Shown piece after piece: positions 42,360 to 53,500 of a DNA stretch of 64,000 nt (the first letter of the stretch is position 1; every line of letters starts with the position of its first letter). Location of the stretch: assembly GCA_010909165.1 (NCBI GenBank), contig MU008167.1:744001-808000 (forward strand), read 5' to 3'. A program made the translations under genes and the position numbers. The notes under the pieces are model-generated. The model did no database searches, was not told where the DNA came from, and saw only the letters and a program-made list of their open reading frames with translations. Origin of the DNA: Anthoceros angustus. Lineage: Eukaryota; Streptophyta; Anthocerotopsida; Anthocerotales; Anthocerotaceae.

Positions 42360-42533
42360 AGTTAGGAACAAGGGGTTAGTTTAACCTATCAGTTATTATT
42401 TATCTAATGATTACTTTAATAAGTGAATAGACACTACAACCCCCTACCCACATATGTAAGATAATTTTGTAATTTGTTTTAATTAATTGCATCTTACCTT
42501 GCTGCAATCTACTTTTGCTTCGGCTTAATAAGC
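42360..42533 (+). repeat. Outer Copia 3' LTR
   Basis: Partner of 31348-31523. It starts AGTTAGGAACA directly after AAGTGGGAG. The right end is uncertain because the copies diverge after TTTTGCTTC. Confidence 0.8.
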
Positions 42534-44929
42534 CGAAGCAATACCTTTATAATTTAAAGCTATGAAGACATAGTTGTAAGCTAATATTTTATGCGTTTGC
42601 AATAAAGCGATTTGAATGCGTAGTTTTCAACTCACCGAGGTTGTGGCGCGACTTTTGCTGACGGCCAGCCGGGCGCGCACAATCCCGTGTCGTTGTAGGA
42701 AGGAGTTCGTTCCCAAGGGAATGACAGACTCCGTTTGCAGCGTTTCAGGCGATTCTCGTCTTACTTTGCGTCCGCTCAGTCCCAACGCACACACTCCTTA
42801 GTTCACGTCTAACTACTCGCGACAAACACCGCACAGGCCGGTATGGCCAAACGTTTAAGGACCCGTTCGCGTCCGTTTCGTTCCCGTTCGTCTCTCACAC
42901 CTCTCGTCCACTCCTCTCTCCACTCACACTACACTTATCAGTCTTAAGGAAGACGCGCGGGTTACACAGTCCGGACCTCCTCCGCCGTTCCACCGGGCCT
43001 CTCCGTCCGGGCGCTGCACGCCCTCCCGAAGTCCCTCCGGCTCACACGTTCCGGTCCGTTCGGCGCTGGGCCGCGGCTCTGGACGAGCACGGGTCCCCAG
43101 TCACCCTTCCCTGCACACACCACAACACGTTAGGTCCGTCACCAGGACCCTGATCGATCCCTCCGGGGTTGCACCTTTCGGTGACTCGGGACTCACGTTA
43201 TCGAAGACACACAAGGTGCAGAGCAGCATCAACACCAAGGAAAGATGATTTATTGAGGCGGCTGACCCTCTTATACTACGCCGGTCGGCGTCTTTATTAC
43301 ACCCCTATTACGGTGGCGGTCGGTGCTAATCGACGCCTACCATCCTATTTCCTTCCCCTATCTCCTTCGGGTGGGGTGGAAGGTCCGGGTTCCGCCTTGG
43401 GATTGGTGGTCCAATCTCCGCCCGACAATTGCGCGCAATCGGATGATCCGGCGGACCTCCTTTCTCCCGGAATCACATCGGGTTGGGCTCACCGTGATCG
43501 GCCGCCACCGCGTCATCCTCCACTGGCCTTCCATGGGTCCCCTCCTGGGGTGCCTATCTGCTCCCTAGCGTAAGTCGAAGGGGCTCCTCCTTCTTGGTCC
43601 GGACCTCGAGGTCGGTCTCGACTCCGAACTGAACTCCAAGGGTCGGCTTATTTCTGGTCAGGCCGGGGTCGGCCTCGTCTCGGGTTCGGACCTCGGTCCG
43701 AACTTATTAGTCCGATCCCCAAGCTCGGACCCCCACATGGACCTCGTCTTGCTAGGTCCTCCTCCTCCTTACCCAGGCCCTTGTCTTGGTTGGGTTGGCT
43801 CCCCCCCTTGCACCCCCTGGGCCCTCACCCCCTTGGGGATCGGGTGGTGGTGAACTTACCAGGGTCTGCGTCCGCTCCTCTTGGGGCTCCTCTCCTTGTG
43901 CCGTCGTCTCCAAGCAGGGCCCCTAGGGTCCCACAGTCTCCCGTGCCCTTCTTCCCCTCAGGGCCTTCCGTCCGGGTCGTGGCGTGAGAGGCCTCTGCCA
44001 GGGAGCTCGGTGTGGTAATAGGCAAAGTCCGAATCCACTTCTTTGGATTGCCTCTTCCACGTGTGGAGCACCGATACTCCCTTCGCCATAGATGGGAGCA
44101 CATTGCGCTTGTTGCTCCACCTCCCGCCAAGTTTGATAGTGGGGGCCTTCATGAGGTGCCTGCCTCGGTCACCTCCATGTCATTGTTGCTCCACTTGCTC
44201 CAACTCCTCCTTGGTTCATTGCCCGGCTTGCCCGCCATAGCGCGTTCCCAAACTTCCTCGGTGGACGGTGCTTATGCCTTCCGGCGCCCTCGCCTCTTTG
44301 TCCATTACATTTTAACTCCGCCATCTCCGCTCCAGACGGTCGGGCAACCGCCCTGCGGGCTTCACCAGCCTTTCTCCATCTCGGCGGCGTCACGCTCCTG
44401 TTCCATCGCCGCGGCTCGTCCGCCCAGGCCGAGCCGCTCTATTTCCCTCGTTCGCGACCATGTCCTGAACTACCATTCCTCTCAATGATAGTTTGGGCTG
44501 CGGCTCAAAGTCTCCTTGCGGTCCTCCATCTCCACCTCCTGCTCCACCTCCGGCGGAGTGGAGATCCTCCATCTCCTTGTCGCGAACTTCTTGGGGCTGG
44601 TCGCTTGCTCCACCTCCTGCTCCATCTTGAGGCGGGCGCTCTATCTCTGCTCGAAGTCTGGATTCTCCCATTGAGAATTCCTTGCTTGCTCCAAGCGTCT
44701 TGGGTTGTAACTCCAAGGTGTCCTTCTTGTCCTCCTCCTCCGCCTCCCTTCTACCTCCTGCAGTGCGCCACAGGGTCCCCGATTTCCGGGTCTTGGCCTC
44801 CGTGTTTCTGCGGCTCGTCTGCTCAGCGCCACACTCGGCCTTGATTGGCGTGGCTCTCTCGGCCTCCCTCCACCGGTTCGATCACGCCGATAGTGATCGC
44901 GATCGGCCGTGGCCTCGCCTCCTTGGCCA

Positions 44930-45115
44930 CCTTCACGAGCCTCTCGCCTCTGGGCTCCTCTCCTTGCGGTCCTCCATCTCCTTGCGGTCCTCCATCTCCG
45001 CTCCTCTTGGGGCTCCTCCTTCTTGTCCTCCGCTTCTGCGCTCGCCCCCTGCGGAGGTCCTCCATCTCCGCTCCTCTTGGGGCTCCTCCTTCTTGTCCTC
45101 CTCCGGTGAAGGAAT
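44930..45115. repeat. CT-rich imperfect tandem repeats
   Basis: Repeats of CTCCATCTCCGCTCCTCTTG followed by GGGCTCCTCCTTCTTGTCCTCC, with two clear full copies (about 44993 and 45058) and partial ones (for example 44963-44998). On the minus strand they encode a Lys/Glu/Arg/Trp-rich repeat. Confidence 0.85.
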
Positions 45116-45606
45116 TTGGTCCGGTCCTTGCGGATGGACGGACCTCCCTCTCGCCTCGGCGTTTCCCTCCTCAATCCGGCCGAGCTTGGCCTTCCTTCTC
45201 GCCTCTGGGCTCCCTCAGCTGCTCACAGGAGTACCATGCGCCTCGGGTGGCTTCTACCTCCACAGGTCTTCTCGGCCATCCCGAGACCCCAGGCATCTGT
45301 CCATGGCAGTGGCAGGACCCGCCGTGTTTCTTCCACGGCGGCTGAGTGAGGCTCCCACAAAGTCCGTGGCGGGGCCGGCATCTCCAGTCCTTGAGGACCT
45401 CCATACCGCCGGAGTAAGTCGGGGGTTCTCGGACCTAATCGGGACCCTTAGGTCACGAGTCTTGGCTCGGGCTTCCCTCCTTGGCCCGGCGCGAGCTCCT
45501 TCTCCGCCCTTTTCCTCACAGGGCTCGGAGGAGGTGAGGGAGTCCGGGAGCAAGCCTTTTGCCCCTTCGGTCGGCAGGACCCGGCTCAGGTCTGCCCGTG
45601 TCCTCC

Positions 45607-46591
45607 GCTCCACAGGCGCGTCCTTTCGCCCTCCTTCTTCTTCCTCGCTTCTTGCCACTCAGGTAGGCGGGGTAGAAGTCTTGGCACCGGCCCGAGGTGC
45701 CGCGTTGGTAGCCGTGGTCTTGCGTCTCTTGGCTCCCTCCAGTCGGGGCTCCTCGGTAGGAGTGGTGGCGGTGGCTGCAGGGGTCGGGGCCGCTTCTGCT
45801 GGGTGCTCTGGTTGGGGCACGGAGGAGGAGGCGGGAATTTCTTCCCATACTTCCACAGGTGGTGAGGGGTCCGTTCGACGTATGGAGTCAGAATCCTCGA
45901 TCGTCCTCCTCCGGGTCCGTTTGGCTTTTGATCGGCCTCCTCCCTCTCGGCGCCCTTGCACTCGCCGGCGGGGCCTCCGGTCCTTTCCGGGCGCTCGCTC
46001 AAGCTCTCCTTCCTTGAGGAGCTCGAAATGCCCCATACATGGATCGGTATGGGGCGGCCCAGAATGGCGAGGCTTCTCGGTCTGAGCTTGCGAGCCTCCA
46101 CAGCTAAGCAGGCGAAGATAATCCTTCCCAGTCCGCCCTCTTCCCCATTGCTAGCATGCGAGAATACCAGCAGTTATCACCAAGGTGATCCACCTTGGTG
46201 AGTAGGTTCGATGGACAATGATCCGGGCTACCGCCCTTACTCGGCATCCAGCGGTCGGATATCGACCAACCGTTGGTGGTCGTTGCGTCGAGCCTCGGCA
46301 TCGCTGCGTGGCGGCCTATCTTCCCTTCGCCTTGAGGGGCTCGGCACCCTCCCCTCTTCCTCCTTTGGGCGGTTGTAGGCGCCTCGGGACCTCAAGGTCC
46401 ATCGCCTTGGTCCTCCGGAGGTTCTTGGACCGCACCTCCTTATTGACCCGCCCCCGGCATTTCGGGCGAACTCCGGACGGTGACACTATCAGCGTCGGAC
46501 CATGGAACACATCCAAATGCCACTCCTGCACCAATTCTCCACCTTCCGGGGCCGGGGCCCAAAGTCCGGATAGCGCGAGTCACAATGTTGC
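45607..46591. repeat. Diverged tandem duplication, copy A
   Basis: 985 bp starting GCTCCACAGGCG. It corresponds along its whole length to 46592-47549. Differences are mostly small indels rather than substitutions. Confidence 0.92.
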
Positions 46592-47549
46592 GCTCCACAG
46601 GCGTCGTCCCTACGCCCTCCTTCGCTTCCTCCGCTTCTTGCCACTCAGGTAGGCGGGGTAGAAGTCTTGGCACCGGCCCGAGGTGCAGCGTTGGTGGTCT
46701 TGCGTCTCTTGGCTCCCTCCACAGTGGGGCTCCTCGGTAGGAGTGGTGGCAGTGGCGGTTGGGGTCGGGGCCGCTTCCTGGGTCTGGTTGGGGCACGGAG
46801 GAGGAGGCGGAATTTCTTCCCATACTTCCACAGGTGGTGAGGGGTCCGTTCGACGTATGGGTCGGAATCCTCGATCGTCCTCCTCCGGGTCCGTTTGGCT
46901 TGATCGGCCTCCTCCTCCCTCGGCGCCCTTGCCGCTCCACTTTGCCTCAGTCCTTTCCGGGCGCTCGCTCAAGCTCTCCTTCCTTGAGGAGCTCGAAATG
47001 CCCCCATGGATCGGTATGGGGCGGCCCAGAATGGCGAGGCTTCTCGGTCTGAGCTTGCGAGCCTCTGGCTAAGCCGGGCGAGATAATCCTTCCCAGTCCG
47101 CCCTCTTCCCAGCTGCAGGCGCATGCAGATACCAGCAGTGATTATCACCAAGGTGATCCACCTTGGTGAGTAGGTTCGATGGACAATGATCCGGGCTACC
47201 GCCCTTACTCATTGTCAGGTCGGATATCGACCAACCGTTGGTGGTCAGCTGCGTCCGGCCTCGGCCGTTGCTGGCGGCCCTATCTTCCCTTCGCCTTGAG
47301 GGCTCGGCACCCTCCCCTCTTCCTCCTTTGGGCGGTTGTAGGCGCCTCGGGACCTCAAGGTCCATCGCCTTGGTCCTCCCGAGGTTCTTGGACCGCACCT
47401 CCTTATTGACCTGACGCCCGGCATTTCGGGCGAACTCCGGACCAGAAAGTGACACTATCAAATGTCCGGACCATGGAACACATCCAAATACTCACTGCCT
47501 CACGCTGGGCAGGGGCCCAAAGTCCGGATAGCGCGAGTCACAATGTTGC
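46592..47549. repeat. Diverged tandem duplication, copy B
   Basis: 958 bp and adjacent to copy A. It is followed by GCTCCACAAGG, a third start of the unit. Both copies contain the palindromic ATCACCAAGGTGATCCACCTTGGTG motif region. Confidence 0.92.
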
Positions 47550-48235
47550 GCTCCACAAGGTTCCATGGCTCCCAAACTTCCGCAGCTTTTGGGTGCCATC
47601 GCCTTCTCCTCCCTTGGTTCTTTGTAGCCGCTTGGAGAGGCGGCGCGTTCGCCTTCTTCGCGCGTTGGCTCCTCAGCGGTGAGCGGCAGCGGCGTCTGAG
47701 TGTCCCACGAGATACCGCCAGAGAGCCGGATCATGAGCGCAAGAGATCGCGAATTGTCTCGGTGCGGAGGGACCTTCCCGGCCGCTCGCCGGGGTAACGG
47801 CGGGGCGCCTCTTCCACATCCGTAGCGCAGTGCATGCAGCAGCCGACCTTCGCCTCGCCTGCGGCCTTACGCGCGCGTACTACGGCCTTCGCGCGCGATC
47901 CGTGGCGTGAATACCGCTATAACGGCCTCGGCAGGTTCGGTCTGGCGGTGCATGCCGTTCTCCACTCGAGTCACGTGGCGTCGCTGGTCCGTTCCACGGC
48001 TCAACTCACAGTTACTTTCCTGGCGTACTTATCACTGGTCACAGAGTGGGTCCGGACTTATCCCGTTACCGTGGCGCCTACCCTAGTAGGTCCGGGTACG
48101 ATCCTCACTCCGGAGTGCCGTCCGGAGTGCTATCCCTGCTTATTTCCCCCCTTTTTCGCCTCGTTTTATCCTTCATTCCTACAAAAAAACAAAAACCTAC
48201 CTATTTTCTAACCCCCAAGGGAAGTCCGTAGTCCA

Positions 48236-50575
48236 CAGAGGTATACGAGTATCAAAGGTGTTATGATTGTAAATTATTGGGTAGACTAAATCTACACCGG
48301 CAAATCTTCTATTATTTGCGCTCTTCTATTATATATGTGTACACCATCACACGTGGCAAGTATGCCTAATTCTTAACCCTAATCATACTCTAGATCCTTT
48401 TTCAGCTTATCCTTACACCATTCCGTTACATTGTTAGACCATTTCATTTCGTTACACCATTACATCGTTCCTTAGGGAAGACAACCCAAGATGAAAGTAA
48501 TGCCCAAACTCTCCCTTTGCACAACCTCGAAACAACAGCCAAGCAGACCCACGAGGAACATAGAAAATTAGAGCCCTTAACAAAAAAACCCGTCACCGAG
48601 AAGCACCAGTCTCAAAAAAAGAGAATTACGAATGTGATAAATAAGATGAAGCAACGAGCGGCAACAAACAACGGAGCGGAAACAAAATGGGAACGGAACA
48701 GGATGGACTCGGACCGCGTATGTACAAATGGAACGGATCTTAGGAAAAACAAGCAATAATGCGCAGCCCGTTCGGATAGTCCCTGCGGTGCGGAGCGTGC
48801 TGGTTTCCTTGTGAGAGACCACATGCCCGAGACCTTACCCTATGTAGGTAAATAAGTAAGTAGTCGCGTAGTTGCGAGGCCTTTATCCACAACAAAAACA
48901 AGTGTGAGAGGTGTTTGGACTCCATCTTTGTATTCAACGATTAATTCTAAAATTTATTGCTTAATAAAACCAAACAATACGGAACAACTTATTTTAGCAT
49001 TTTTTCCTATGTTATATTTTATTTCTCCCTCATGTTTTTTAATTTGATTTATCTGTAAATCCCTAGAATTAAATGCAGGACTTTTTCTCTCATTACCCAT
49101 CCATAGTTCTACCTCACTCAATTGTCATCCTGTGCTCTTGCTAGTTGTTGTCTTTTTTTCAAATCCATGAAACAAGGCGGAGTATTTTCTCCATCATTCA
49201 TTAATACGAGGCCGTGGAAATTCAAAAGCCACAAGAAGAAGAAGAATTTTATTTAAGTCCATTAAGGATGAATTTCTGTCATGCGACTTGGTACTTAACA
49301 ACTTGTACCATTGTGTACCTAAGCTACTTGCACCAAGGGCGTCCAGTCCCTTTAGGCACCCCATCTAAGTACCGATCTAACCTCAAGATGCTTAATCACG
49401 ACGTTCTTATAAATGTGTGTCCATTTGGCCTAAGCCATTTGCACATAGTAGTACTACCCAATTCCACTTTTGTTGAAATTGAATTAAGTGTAATTATCAT
49501 TATTTATTTTGATTATATTTTAAATAATATTAAAATAATATAAGTAAATTACATATTACTACCTACCTACCTACCTACCATGGTGGCTGAGTGGCGGGTC
49601 CATGCTGCATGGATCGGGGAGGTTAATGGTTAATTACGAGAGACATTCGGGGCCTAGATACCTACATTTATATTTATTACTACACGTAGAAGACGTGTTT
49701 AGGGAGAAGAAAAATGGAAAACGGGACATGTATACCCCGAGAGGAGGTGGTAGAGGCGAGGCAGGCATGGCTTGCCTTCCGTCAACATCGGGCGCAGTAC
49801 CACACCTCACTCGTAGCACTAGAGTAGCCCATGAGCGAGTTGTTCAACTTGGGTTTGTCCCCGTCTCTCCCTGTTCCTGCTCCTGCGCCTGCTCCCTCCA
49901 GCACTCGCTTTCGGACTCCAGCCCAAGCACGGGCTGTGGCGATGAAGGAGCTTGCTGCTGCTGCTGCTGCTGCTTCTCTTTCCCGCTGATTTGTTAGGGC
50001 TCTTCCGTCGGGAGGAGCGCTGGCGAGGCAGGGAGGAGGGATTGCGTGTGGAAGCAGCACTGATGGAGCCGCTGGGCTGCTCTCTCTGCGGGAGCGGGCC
50101 ACGAAGGAGGGGTAGGTAGGAGGCACGCGCTCCAATGCCCACACCCAATCCCAATTTCAATCCGCCGGAGCACACCGCTCCGGCAGCATAGCGCAGCAAG
50201 TGTAGCCTAGCTTAGCTTAGCGTAGCATGCACCACGCAAGACCTGTCTAGCGAGGAGCTGGGTGCCCACAATCCAGCTGGGTGGCTTCCATGGCGCGGGG
50301 AACGAGGCGAGGAAAGCAGCGGGCGAGGGGTGTTGGGTCTGTCGTTGTTGTCGCAAACGGGGTGGCCTGGCTCGGGGGAAGCAGGCAAATTGTGAAGGAT
50401 CGGAGGCCCCTCCACCGGATGTTGCAGTCTCCCAGCCTCCTGTTGTGGGTGTAGAAGAATTGGTGGTGGGGTGGATGGACAGGTCGCTCCTCAGGCCTAG
50501 CGACTGTCAGCCTCGTCTTCCCTCGTCCCAGGCCCCAGGTTCTGCTGCTGCCCACCACCGCCTGCCAGCCCGCCA
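48236..50575. other. Gene-poor spacer and upstream region of the YAK1 gene
   Basis: 48236-49560 is AT-rich with only unassigned ORFs (48517-48759, 49214-49543). An ACCT tetranucleotide run lies at 49560-49580 and a GCT triplet run at about 49951-49976. 49850-50575 is GC-rich and probably contains the promoter and 5' UTR of the downstream kinase gene. Confidence 0.5.
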
Positions 50576-53500
50576 ATGGGAGGTATGGATTCGGGGATTT
50601 GGGCCCCCGGCGGCAGCATCGATGCTGCTGCTGCCGCCCTCCCGGAGGAGGAGAGCGCACCGGCAGCTGCGCCGGGAATGGATCTTGTGCCATCGCAGTG
50701 GTGTCCCAGGCCTCTGGCGTTTAAATTGTACTCCTCCAGGCTCCGGAGCCGCTTCCAAGCCCGCCGTGCTTCGGGCTTCCGAGGGGTAGTATCGTTCGGG
50801 AGTCATGCTCCAGCTGTATGTTTCTTTCCCTCACCTGCTGCTTTGCTGTGGGCGTGTTGGGCGGAATTCATTCTCCATTCCATCCCTTTCCCTGACTGTA
50901 GATGCATGGCATGGCACGGCACGGCATCGCCCACTGTGTTTGCCTCTTTAGAATCTGGGTGGATGCATAGAATTTGACGGTGTAGGAGGCAACCCTTAAG
51001 TATCTCACACATCAATATCTTTCATACATATAGGAAGAGCCCTTGCTGTTTTGCCTGTTTTCTCGGTACACCTTGGGAAGTAATCTCTATCTTTGCTTTA
51101 GGGCTGCTTCTGCTCAGTTGATAAAGCTATGAGCTTCCTCCCCTGTTCTCGGTCTCATCCCCCAGGGTTCTTCTCTGCATATATATTTACCTTTTGCTGC
51201 TACTCAACTCTTACTTTTTCTCTCAATGGCCCTCTCCCCACACCTGCCACCGCTGTTTCCAGTGCAGCAATGCAAGTTGCGCTGACTGCTTTCTCTTTTT
51301 ACCGTGTGACAGCTGGTTATCAGGCTGACTAGGGATATTATCATGACGTTCCAAAAATGCAACCCAGGTTTCACGTATTCTGAGACATTCAATCCGAAGC
51401 GTTATCTGACTAATCCTTGTGTACCGATGGGAAACAATGGCCTAGATAATTGCAACTCGGAGTTAATTCTGGCTGTCAATGGTGTTCTCATCAACACAGA
51501 GGCCAACCGCAGGTGGTTGTGGATTCTAGGTCGTGTTCTCTTGTAGTTGCTGGTTCAAATCTAGTTCCGGGTAGAAGAAGAGCATTCAGGGTGCCAAAAC
51601 AGCAGCTGTTCCGGTTGTCACTAGAGTTCACCTGGTGTGCCCGGTTTTTGGGGAGCAGGAAGTCAGTCTCACTTGTGGGTGGGCACTGCTTCATGTGTTG
51701 CAGGTATGTTGTCAAAGACATGCTTGGACAGGGCTCTTTCGGCCAAGTTGCAAAATGCTGGTCAGATGATTACCAGGGATATGTTGCTGTCAAAGTTATC
51801 AAGAATCAGCCAGCGTACTCTTATCAAGCTCGAGTTGAGATCGGCATCTGCACCATGGTATACAGAGGCGCAGTGGTTTTGTTTGCATTTGTGTTGATCT
51901 TATTTGTTGCCGAGATTGGAAGGTTTAAATAGATGATGAGAGCGTTCCTCACACCTAGCGCTTAACTGACTCAACCCCAGAGTCAAGTCTGGACTCTGAT
52001 GTGTGGAGGTTTTAGTTTGGTATGCTGTCTCGTGAGGGTTGTCAGTGTTGATCTTGTTACGGGTGATTTCTAAAAGTCTCCTCGCATGCCCTGTGTTTCT
52101 ACTGCCAGCTCAATCGCTTTGATCCTGGTGACCAGCACCACATTGTGCGAATCTTTGACCATTTTTCGTTTCAAGGACACCTGTGCCTGGTGTTCGAGCT
52201 GCTCACCGTCAATTTGTAAGTTCCGCCGGTCAATGTCTATCGTGGTTGTCACACTGTTTCATGATACGAGGTGCTCATGGCTTGCTTTGTGTCATATGTT
52301 CTTCACTAGGTTTGAGCTTTTAAAGCACAACCAGTTTAGAGGGATCTCCCTCAATCTTTTGCGAATCTTCACAAGGCAGGTACTGTGTTGAGCTTTCATA
52401 AATGGTCTCCTTTATTGTAAGATACAGCTGGATGCTTCCTGTGCTAGCAGAGCATGCCCAGCATCACTTCTTGTTAAATGCAGATTCTTGATGCCCTGAC
52501 TGTCCTCCAAGATGCGAGTGTGATACATTGTGATTTGAAACCTGAAAATATTCTCCTTTCAAGAAGGTGTGCTCATCTGCCTCACGCCCACTACAGTTTA
52601 TTCCTCTGCCTCTGCCTGGTAGCTGATGAGTAGTCCTTTTTTCTGAGTAGGTCATTATGATCATAAGCACTTCACTGAGTACTTGCTTCGCTGATCTGAA
52701 GTGGCAGTTTACATGCGGCAGAAGTGAAACTGATTGACTTTGGTTCAGCCTGTAAAGAAGATCGGACTGTGTACTCCTACATCCAGGTACGAGTGGGATG
52801 GACCGGGTAGTGTTGTCAATTGCAACTGAGGCTGCCCAAATGTCATGGTGCGCAGTGTGGAGCATGCCAAATGTCCATTGACTTGTGGCAGTCCCTTTAT
52901 CTGACCTCTGCTCATGTGTTCCTCAACAGAGTCGCTTTTACCGCTCTCCTGAAGTTCTCCTAGGACTTCCGTATCCTACATCTGTTCGTTTTTCTTTTTT
53001 TCAGCATATGATGTTATGTTAGCACAGTTAAGTGTGCATTGCCATCTATCACCTTCACTGCACCTGTACACCAAAGTCCCTGAGGAACCGTGTCAGCCAG
53101 CATTGAGGTTTGCTTCCGTGTGCATGGAGTGCATTGTGGTATTCTCGTGTGTGCCGTTGTTGAACTTGGGTGGTTGGTTTTTGCAATCTTCAAGCCACTC
53201 GCCTTAGAAACTGTCTCTCGTCTGCTCCCTTCACATGTCCATTTTGTGGGGCTGGTCAGCAGGGTGATCTTTCAATGTTGACGAAGTAGGGGAGAGTATA
53301 TCAGGAGACTGTCTTGTGTTTTGTAAGCAGACCTAGGTGGTTGTTCGTGCCAATCTTCAAGCCACTGCCCTTTAGAAACTGTGTGTTTCAGCTCCCTTCA
53401 CATGTTCTTTTGGCTGTGCTGCATCAGCAAGGTTATGGTACAGTGTTGACCAGCAAACAGGATTCCTTGACCTAATGTCAGTTACACAACTGCTATCGAT

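Larger units (their letters stand above)
31348..42533 (+). mobile_element. Outer Copia retrotransposon, interrupted by a second Copia element
   Basis: LTRs of about 175 bp at 31348-31523 and about 42360-42533 match along their length with scattered changes (both contain TTAGTTTAACCTATCAGTTA). A primer-binding-site variant follows the left LTR, and a purine tract (AAGTGGGAGA, 42350-42359) precedes the right one. Internal order is protease, pre-integrase and integrase start (31840-32516), then the inner element, then the rest of integrase, linker, RT and RNase H (38602-41044). Gag is essentially absent: only about 300 bp separate the primer site from protease. The element without its insert is about 5.1 kb. 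Many stops show it is inactive. Confidence 0.85.
42534..48235. repeat. GC-rich repeat region, probably a decayed large element
   Basis: About 5.7 kb, very GC-rich and CT-biased on the plus strand, so both strands have long artefactual ORFs (for example 44682-46085 plus, 467 codons). Minus-strand readings are Glu/Arg/Pro-rich (DKKEEPQEERRWRTARR, DPSPPVEVWEEIP) and recall gag-like low-complexity proteins of large LTR elements, but no domain is recognisable. It contains the 45607-47549 duplication and the 44930-45115 short repeats. Around 43250-43290 the minus strand has TATAAGAGGG and AATAAA-like elements that could mark an LTR; no matching partner was found. Confidence 0.5.

Noticed and set aside
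43150-43560. Possible minus-strand LTR with TATA and AATAAA-like elements
   Set aside because: No matching second LTR and no primer-binding site could be found; kept only as a remark in the repeat region.
44682-46085. 467-codon plus-strand ORF
   Set aside because: CT-rich composition bias produces long frames on both strands. The translation is Ser/Leu/Pro/Arg low complexity with no domain, and it crosses a tandem duplication boundary.
48517-48759. 80-codon Lys/Thr-rich plus ORF
   Set aside because: No homology cue, AT-rich surroundings, no neighbouring exons; likely chance.
51540-51600. tRNA-like GGTTCAAATC T-loop motif in a YAK1 intron
   Set aside because: The flanking bases do not form a T-stem or acceptor stem, so it is not a tRNA.
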